DNA of 64,000 nt, from the NCBI RefSeq assembly GCF_900009265.2, contig NZ_LR735009.1:1-64000 (forward strand), read 5' to 3'. The position numbers and the translations under genes are program-made. Under the pieces are notes generated by a model, which saw only the letters and a list, made by a program, of their open reading frames with translations, ran no database searches and was not told the origin of the DNA. This DNA comes from Planktothrix paucivesiculata PCC 9631. GTDB taxonomy: Bacteria; Cyanobacteriota; Cyanobacteriia; Cyanobacteriales; Microcoleaceae. Below, one piece after another: positions 59,185 to 64,000 of the stretch (within the stretch, counting starts at the first letter, position 1; every line of letters begins with the position of its first letter).

Positions 59185-61722
59185 TTAAATTCCCACTCGT
59201 AATCCGGCGGATTCTGGGTTATATCCTTCCATTTCTACGGGGACGGATTTAACATTCCAGATTTCGTTGCAATATTCGTTAATGGTGCGATCGCTAGAGA
59301 ATTTACCCATCCGCAGGGCATTGAGAATTGACATTCGTGTCCATTTTTTGGAATCTTGAAATGCCAGACTCACTTGTCGTTGACAATCAATATAGGATTG
59401 ATAATCAGCGAAAAGCATATATTCATCGTGGTACATCAAGGAATCTACCAAAGGTTTAAACATTTCCTGATCACCATGGGAGAAATAACCAGATGAAATG
59501 CGATCCATTACCGCTTTCAATTCCTGGTTATGATTATAGTAATCGCTGGGTTTATAGCCATTAGATTTCAAATTATGAACTTCTTCTGCGGTTAATCCAA
59601 ACAGGAAGAAATTCTCAAAACCCGCTTCTTCACGGATTTCAATATTTGCTCCATCCAGAGTTCCAATCGTGAGGGAACCATTCATGGCAAACTTCATATT
59701 TCCAGTTCCAGAAGCCTCTTTTCCGGCTGTGGAAATCTGTTCGGATAAATCCGCCGCTGGATAGATTCGTTGACCTAAAGAGGCATTAAAGTTGGATAAA
59801 AATACCACTTTTAAGCGTCCCCGGACATCGGGATCTTTATTCACAACTTCCCCAACCGCATTAATCAATTTAATGATTAATTTTGCCATGAAATAACCCG
59901 GAGCCGCTTTCCCCCCAAAGATAAAAGTCCGGGGATAAATGTTGATATTGGGGTTCTGTTTGATCCGGTTATAAAGGGTGATAATATGCAGAACATCCAG
60001 ATGTTGACGTTTGTATTCGTGAATCCGTTTTACCTGAATATCAAAAATAGAATGGGGGTCAACTTCAATCCCATTAAATTTCAACATATAATCGGCTAAC
60101 AGTTTCTTGTTGTACAGTTTAATTTGATGCCACTGTTCGCAGAATTCAGGATCATCAATGTAGGCTTCTAATTGACGCAGTTTGTCTAAATTTTTGAGCC
60201 AACCGTCCCCAATTTTAGAACTATAAAACTCCGACAAGGTGGGATTACTTAATAAAATCCACCGTCGAGGCGTGACACCATTGGTTTTATTGAAAAACTT
60301 CTCCGGCCAGAGTTTATAGAAGTCCCGCAGGGTATCTTGTTTCAACAATTTCGTATGTAGGGCGGCGACGCCATTCACCGCATGACTACCGACGCAGGCT
60401 AAATGGGCCATGCGGACGTATTTTTCTCCGCTTTCCTCAATTAAAGATAGGCGTCCGACTAATTGATCATCATCGGGATACCAACGCTGCACATCTTCAA
60501 TAAAACGGCGGTTAATTTCATAGATGACTTGCAGATGACGGGGTAACAAATACTCAAATAAACCCACAGACCATTTTTCTAGGGCTTCGGGTAATAGAGT
60601 ATGGTTGGTATAGGCAAAGGTTTTTTGGGTGATGCGCCAGGCGGAATCCCAATCGATGCCATATTCATCTAACAATAATCGCATTAACTCCGCGATCGCA
60701 ATAGCCGGGTGGGTGTCATTTAACTGAATGGCGGCGGTTTCATTCAGGTTATAAAGACTGGTGTTGTGTTTGAGATGGCGTTTGATAATATCCCGCAGAG
60801 AACAGGCCACAAAGAAATATTGTTGTTCTAAGCGCAATTGTTTCCCTTGGGGGGTATTGTCATTGGGATAGAGGACTTTAGAGATGGTTTCCGATCGCAT
60901 TTTATCGGCGACCGCCCCATCATAATTTCCGGCGTTGAAGGCGTCAAAGTTAAAGGCATCACTGGCTTCAGCTTTCCACAGTCGCAGGGGGTTGACGGTG
61001 TTGGTATCATAGCCGGGAACGGGCGTATCGTAGGGAATCCCGATCACGGTTTTGGCGGGAATCCAACGAATCCGTTCCCGTCCTTTTTCGTCGTGATAGG
61101 TTTCGGTATGGCCCCCAAAGTTGACATCAATCGCCTGGTCAGGGCGAGGAATTTCCCAAGGATTACCAAATCTTAACCATTTATCAGGGATTTCGGCTTG
61201 CCAGCCATCTTGCATGATTTGGTGAAAAATCCCGAATTCATAACGAATTCCATAGCCCACGGCGGGAATTTCTAAGGTGGCGAGGGAGTCGAGGAAACAG
61301 GCGGCTAATCGTCCTAAACCCCCATTTCCTAAGCCGGGATCGGGTTCTTGTTCGAGGAGTTCATCTAAATCCAGTCCCGATTCTTCGACGGCCTGACGGA
61401 TGCGATCGTACAGGTGGAGGTTAATTAAACTATTCCCCAGGTGTCGCCCCATCAGGAATTCGGCCGATAGGTAGTAAACGATTTTGACGTTATTGTCATC
61501 GTAGGTTTTAAAGGTTTTTAACCAACGGCTTAACAGGCGATCGCGCAGGGTATAGGCCAAGGCCATATAAAAATCTTCCTTGGAGGCAATGGCTTCATAT
61601 TTGCCAAGCTCATAGAATAGATTATCGGCAAACGCCCGTTTCAGCGTTGGCACACTGGTTCCAGTCCGATCATCCTCGATTTGGATGGGACATTCATTCA
61701 TCGGAATTAACGATTCAGGCAT
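59185..61722 (-). CDS. glgP: Glycogen phosphorylase
   Basis: An 845-residue phosphorylase releasing glucose-1-phosphate from glycogen, the night-time reserve of cyanobacteria. EPDPGLGNGGLGRLAACFLD and the PLP Lys region EASGTGNMKFAMNGSLTIGT are present, as is IFDIQVKRIHEYKRQ. Length is typical (about 840). Starts at ATG 61722. Confidence 0.97.
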   Translation of the reverse strand: MPESLIPMNECPIQIEDDRTGTSVPTLKRAFADNLFYELGKYEAIASKEDFYMALAYTLRDRLLSRWLKTFKTYDDNNVKIVYYLSAEFLMGRHLGNSLINLHLYDRIRQAVEESGLDLDELLEQEPDPGLGNGGLGRLAACFLDSLATLEIPAVGYGIRYEFGIFHQIMQDGWQAEIPDKWLRFGNPWEIPRPDQAIDVNFGGHTETYHDEKGRERIRWIPAKTVIGIPYDTPVPGYDTNTVNPLRLWKAEASDAFNFDAFNAGNYDGAVADKMRSETISKVLYPNDNTPQGKQLRLEQQYFFVACSLRDIIKRHLKHNTSLYNLNETAAIQLNDTHPAIAIAELMRLLLDEYGIDWDSAWRITQKTFAYTNHTLLPEALEKWSVGLFEYLLPRHLQVIYEINRRFIEDVQRWYPDDDQLVGRLSLIEESGEKYVRMAHLACVGSHAVNGVAALHTKLLKQDTLRDFYKLWPEKFFNKTNGVTPRRWILLSNPTLSEFYSSKIGDGWLKNLDKLRQLEAYIDDPEFCEQWHQIKLYNKKLLADYMLKFNGIEVDPHSIFDIQVKRIHEYKRQHLDVLHIITLYNRIKQNPNINIYPRTFIFGGKAAPGYFMAKLIIKLINAVGEVVNKDPDVRGRLKVVFLSNFNASLGQRIYPAADLSEQISTAGKEASGTGNMKFAMNGSLTIGTLDGANIEIREEAGFENFFLFGLTAEEVHNLKSNGYKPSDYYNHNQELKAVMDRISSGYFSHGDQEMFKPLVDSLMYHDEYMLFADYQSYIDCQRQVSLAFQDSKKWTRMSILNALRMGKFSSDRTINEYCNEIWNVKSVPVEMEGYNPESAGLRVGI

Positions 61723-62066
61723 TTATTCTCCTTGGGTGGGCATCAATCAATGGTAAAGGATCATCCAGGTATATAGAATACAGACTCGCGCTGAGTTCGT
61801 GATGTTGTATTGATGACGGTTTGCTGATATTTTCCCTCTGGATGTTTCCGATAGCGCAAAACTTAATAAGAACTTAGGGTTGCTGAAATTGGACAATATT
61901 TTAGCGGGTTTATCCTGGCCCGATCATCCCCCTGGGGAAATCCTGACATTGGGGGGGGGGTTGATTCGATGTCTGTTACGGTTTTGGGTGTGGGGAAAAG
62001 GGCGATCGCATTTTAAAAAATAGAACAACTTTTCTATAATATGGTTATGATTTTATCGAGTAAACA
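61723..62066. other. Gap upstream of glgP
   Basis: 344 bp without an ORF. Holds a G10 run at 61951-61960, a GCGATCGC site near 62004, and a probable minus-strand promoter for glgP. The AbrB-type antitoxin follows. No RNA gene recognised. Confidence 0.4.
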
Positions 62067-62339
62067 ATGGAACCTATGGAAATCACAAAACTATCTGGTC
62101 AGGGTTTAGTTCAAATCCCGCCATCTTTACAAACGATATATGGTTGGCAAGAAGGGCAAGAAATTCTAGTCATAGACACAGGAGAAGGTATTTTATTAAA
62201 AGCAAAAAAACCTTTTCCAGAAACACGATTAGAGCAGGTGGCAGGTTGTTTAAAGTATCAAGGTGAACCCCAATCTATTGAAGCATTTAATGATGCAATT
62301 CGTCAGGGTATTGAGGAAGTATGGTATGATCGCAGTTGA
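62067..62339 (+). CDS. AbrB-like antitoxin
   Basis: A 90-residue swapped-hairpin AbrB-type protein (MEITKLSGQGLVQIPPSLQT, WQEGQEILVIDTGEGILLKA) with a C-terminal acidic part to bind the toxin. Overlaps the PIN toxin by 14 bp. Alternative ATG at 62076. Confidence 0.85.
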   Translation: MEPMEITKLSGQGLVQIPPSLQTIYGWQEGQEILVIDTGEGILLKAKKPFPETRLEQVAGCLKYQGEPQSIEAFNDAIRQGIEEVWYDRS

Positions 62340-62736
62340 TACTAATATTGTGGTGCGTTTTTTAACTCAAGACGATCAGTTCCAGTTTGAAAAAAGTCGA
62401 GATCTCTTTCAAACTCAAAATATTTTTATTCCTGATACGGTTATTTTAGAGACTGAGTGGGTATTACGTTTTGCTTACAAGTTTAAACCTGCTGCCATTT
62501 GTCAATCCTTTAAAATGTTGTTTGGATTGCCCAATGTTCATCTGAATAATGCTAGATTAATTGCACAAGCTATAGCATGGCATGAGCAAGGGTTGGATTT
62601 TGCGGATGCTTTTCATTTAGCAGCTAGTCAAGATTGTTTGGAGTTCTATACTTTTGATGAAAAGTTTATTAAAAAAGCTCAAGAATTAAGGCAAAATTTT
62701 GTTAAAAATCCAAACTTAATTGATAGTCCTGAATAA
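62326..62736 (+). CDS. vapC: PIN-domain toxin (VapC-type)
   Basis: A 136-residue PIN ribonuclease. Starts at ATG 62326 (MIAVDTNIVVRFLTQDD with the first catalytic Asp), Glu in ILETEWVLR, then LDFADAFHLAAS and FYTFDEKF. The frame opens at 62263 but the earlier part is not PIN-like. Type II toxin-antitoxin with the AbrB-type partner. Confidence 0.9.
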   Translation: MIAVDTNIVVRFLTQDDQFQFEKSRDLFQTQNIFIPDTVILETEWVLRFAYKFKPAAICQSFKMLFGLPNVHLNNARLIAQAIAWHEQGLDFADAFHLAASQDCLEFYTFDEKFIKKAQELRQNFVKNPNLIDSPE

Positions 62737-62802
62737 TTATCAGTTTTTCAAGCTAGACTAGGGCTTATAGAAGCAAGGCGATCATCTTTAATGAATTAAC
62801 TA

Positions 62803-62916
62803 ATGATAGAAAAATACATTCAAAATATCAATAAGCGTTATCAATTAGGTAATGCAACTGAACATACGTTTCGGGGCGATTTACAACAACTGATTGAAAA
62901 TTTGGTTCCTAAGTAG
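62803..62916 (+). pseudogene. Restriction-modification gene, N-terminal fragment
   Basis: A 37-residue start reading MIEKYIQNINKRYQLGNATE, then HTFRGDLQQLIENLVPK and TAG. It resembles the N-terminus of type ISP/IIG restriction-methyltransferase proteins. It stops exactly where the IS630 element begins at a TA (62914-62915), the target of that family. The remainder, if kept, lies beyond the window. Confidence 0.6.
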
Positions 62917-64000
62917 GTGGTCATAAATAGAGTTAAAATAAGAAATGAAGAAATATCAGAGGAATAGTCATGCCACTGAGGTTAAGAATTCAACTAACAG
63001 AAGAAGAAAAACAAGAGCTACTAACTCTGTATCAGCAAGAGAAAGTTCCGAAAAGAACAAGGCAGAGAATAGATATATTAATGTTTAGTGATGGAGGATG
63101 GATGGTCTCAAAAATAGCCCAGACTTTAAGGTGTTCAGAAGCCATGGTAAGAAAAACAATAACTCGATGGATAAATCAAGAAAAAGAAGGATTATTTGAT
63201 GCTCCTCGTTCGGGAAGAAAACGGAGGTGGAAAGAAGAAGATATAGAATATTTAGAAACTTGTATAGAGTCAGATGAAAGAACTTATAATAGCCGTCAAC
63301 TGTCGGAAAAACTTCTGCGAGAGAGAGCGATCGCACTAAGCGCAGAAAGAATTAGAAAAATCTTAAAAAAAAAAGACTGGCGCTGGAAAAGAACAAAAGC
63401 CAGTTTAAAGAAAAAACAGAATCCCGAAAAAACAGCGAGCAAGAAAAGAGATTTGGAGACGTTAAAGCGTTATGAAGAAGAGGGTTTGGTCAGATTAAAA
63501 TATTTAGATGAGGCAGGTTTTTGTTTATGGAGTCCTGTGAGTTACACCTATGTAAAAAAGGGGAAGCAGAAACAAATAAACCAGACGAAAAAGCGAGGAA
63601 AAAGATTGAATGTAATTGGAGTATTAGAAAAAGGAAAAAGTTTTGAGTACGGTTTAAGTTTGTCAGGAATTACAAGTGAGAATTACATAAAATTTATAGA
63701 TTGGCAAGCGGAAAAAGCTGAAAAGCATTTTCAAAATACTCGACAAATTACCGTACTGATTCAAGATAACTACAGTGTCCATAAAAGTCAAAAAATACAA
63801 GAAAAAGAAAGGGAGTGGCAAGACAAAAAATTAGAATTTTTCTTCCTGTCTGCTTATAGCCCTGAATTGAATGAAATCGAACCAGAATGGCATCAATTAA
63901 AAACTCATGAACTGGCGGGAAGAATGTTTGAAGATGAATATGATTTGAGCCAAGCTGTGATTCAAGCCATTGAAGATAGAAACGAAAGAAATGATTGTAC
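62916..64000 (+). mobile_element. IS630-family element (partial)
   Basis: Insertion begins about 62914-62916 at TA. The left end sequence GGTGGTCATAAATAGAG precedes the transposase by about 50 bp. The right end is outside the window, so inverted repeats cannot be compared. Confidence 0.75.
62970..64000 (+). CDS. IS630-family transposase (runs off window)
   Basis: At least 343 residues without a stop. ATG 62970 follows AGAGGAA. N-terminal winged-HTH (MPLRLRIQLTEEEKQELLTL, KIAQTLRCSEAMVRKTITRW), then a DDE core: Asp in KYLDEAGFCLW, Asp in LIQDNYSVHKS, Glu in ELNEIEPEWHQLK. The family is Tc1/mariner-like IS630. It is open through the window end and may be complete. Confidence 0.92.
   Translation, partial: MPLRLRIQLTEEEKQELLTLYQQEKVPKRTRQRIDILMFSDGGWMVSKIAQTLRCSEAMVRKTITRWINQEKEGLFDAPRSGRKRRWKEEDIEYLETCIESDERTYNSRQLSEKLLRERAIALSAERIRKILKKKDWRWKRTKASLKKKQNPEKTASKKRDLETLKRYEEEGLVRLKYLDEAGFCLWSPVSYTYVKKGKQKQINQTKKRGKRLNVIGVLEKGKSFEYGLSLSGITSENYIKFIDWQAEKAEKHFQNTRQITVLIQDNYSVHKSQKIQEKEREWQDKKLEFFFLSAYSPELNEIEPEWHQLKTHELAGRMFEDEYDLSQAVIQAIEDRNERNDC

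Noticed and set aside
61951-61960. G10 homopolymer as a phase-variation tract
   Set aside because: It is not within a reading frame and not clearly between promoter elements, so there is no support for a switch.

Overview
The window is chromosomal DNA of a filamentous, probably non-heterocystous cyanobacterium of the Planktothrix/Oscillatoria/Arthrospira kind. The evidence is oxygenic photosynthesis genes (petB, petD, psb28, a CpcT-type bilin lyase, sqdB, crtP, crtB), a full-length hetR with no nif genes in view, many GCGATCGC (HIP1) sites, AT-rich DNA and heptanucleotide tandem repeats between genes. The genus is inference.

Layout. 0-8 kb: pentapeptide lipoprotein, flavoprotein, CtpA-type protease divergent from petB-petD, a GT4 glycosyltransferase, a small zinc-ribbon membrane protein and galE. 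8-15 kb is an accessory island: a tandemly duplicated two-gene cassette (small helical protein plus retropepsin-like protease), then a NACHT/HEAT STAND-type NTPase gene split in two by a HigB/HigA toxin-antitoxin pair. 15-32 kb is housekeeping: aminotransferase, DUF3370, sqdB, cpcT, a phytase-like lipoprotein, TPR protein, DUF92, lipase, hetR, parvulin, aldo/keto reductase, bifunctional nuclease, riboflavin synthase and asnS. 32-40 kb is a second accessory island: a VapC-type pair, an orphan HicB, a CFIAT-family gene broken by an insertion sequence (IS), and an NB-ARC gene broken by an antisense group II intron. 40-62 kb: M16 peptidase homologue, mnmA, psb28, moaB, crtP-crtB, P-type ATPase, dnaK1-dnaJ, two-component genes, aspS and glgP. 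The right edge has an AbrB/PIN toxin-antitoxin pair and the first 37 codons of a probable restriction-modification gene cut off by an IS630-family element that runs off the window.

Main theme. The housekeeping genes are ordinary and intact, but several genes of the accessory islands are broken, each by a different agent: NACHT by a toxin-antitoxin pair, NB-ARC by a group II intron, a CFIAT gene by an IS whose 5-bp target duplication and restored reading frame can be read directly, and a restriction-type gene by IS630. The same IS family appears to have left a 92-bp MITE with the same 13-bp ends and a 5-bp duplication exactly at the stop codon of the DUF3370 gene. The DNA also carries REPIN-like palindrome pairs and at least five heptamer arrays, often directly 3' of stop codons. 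The least explained item is the duplicated small-protein/aspartic-protease cassette next to the NACHT/HEAT gene.
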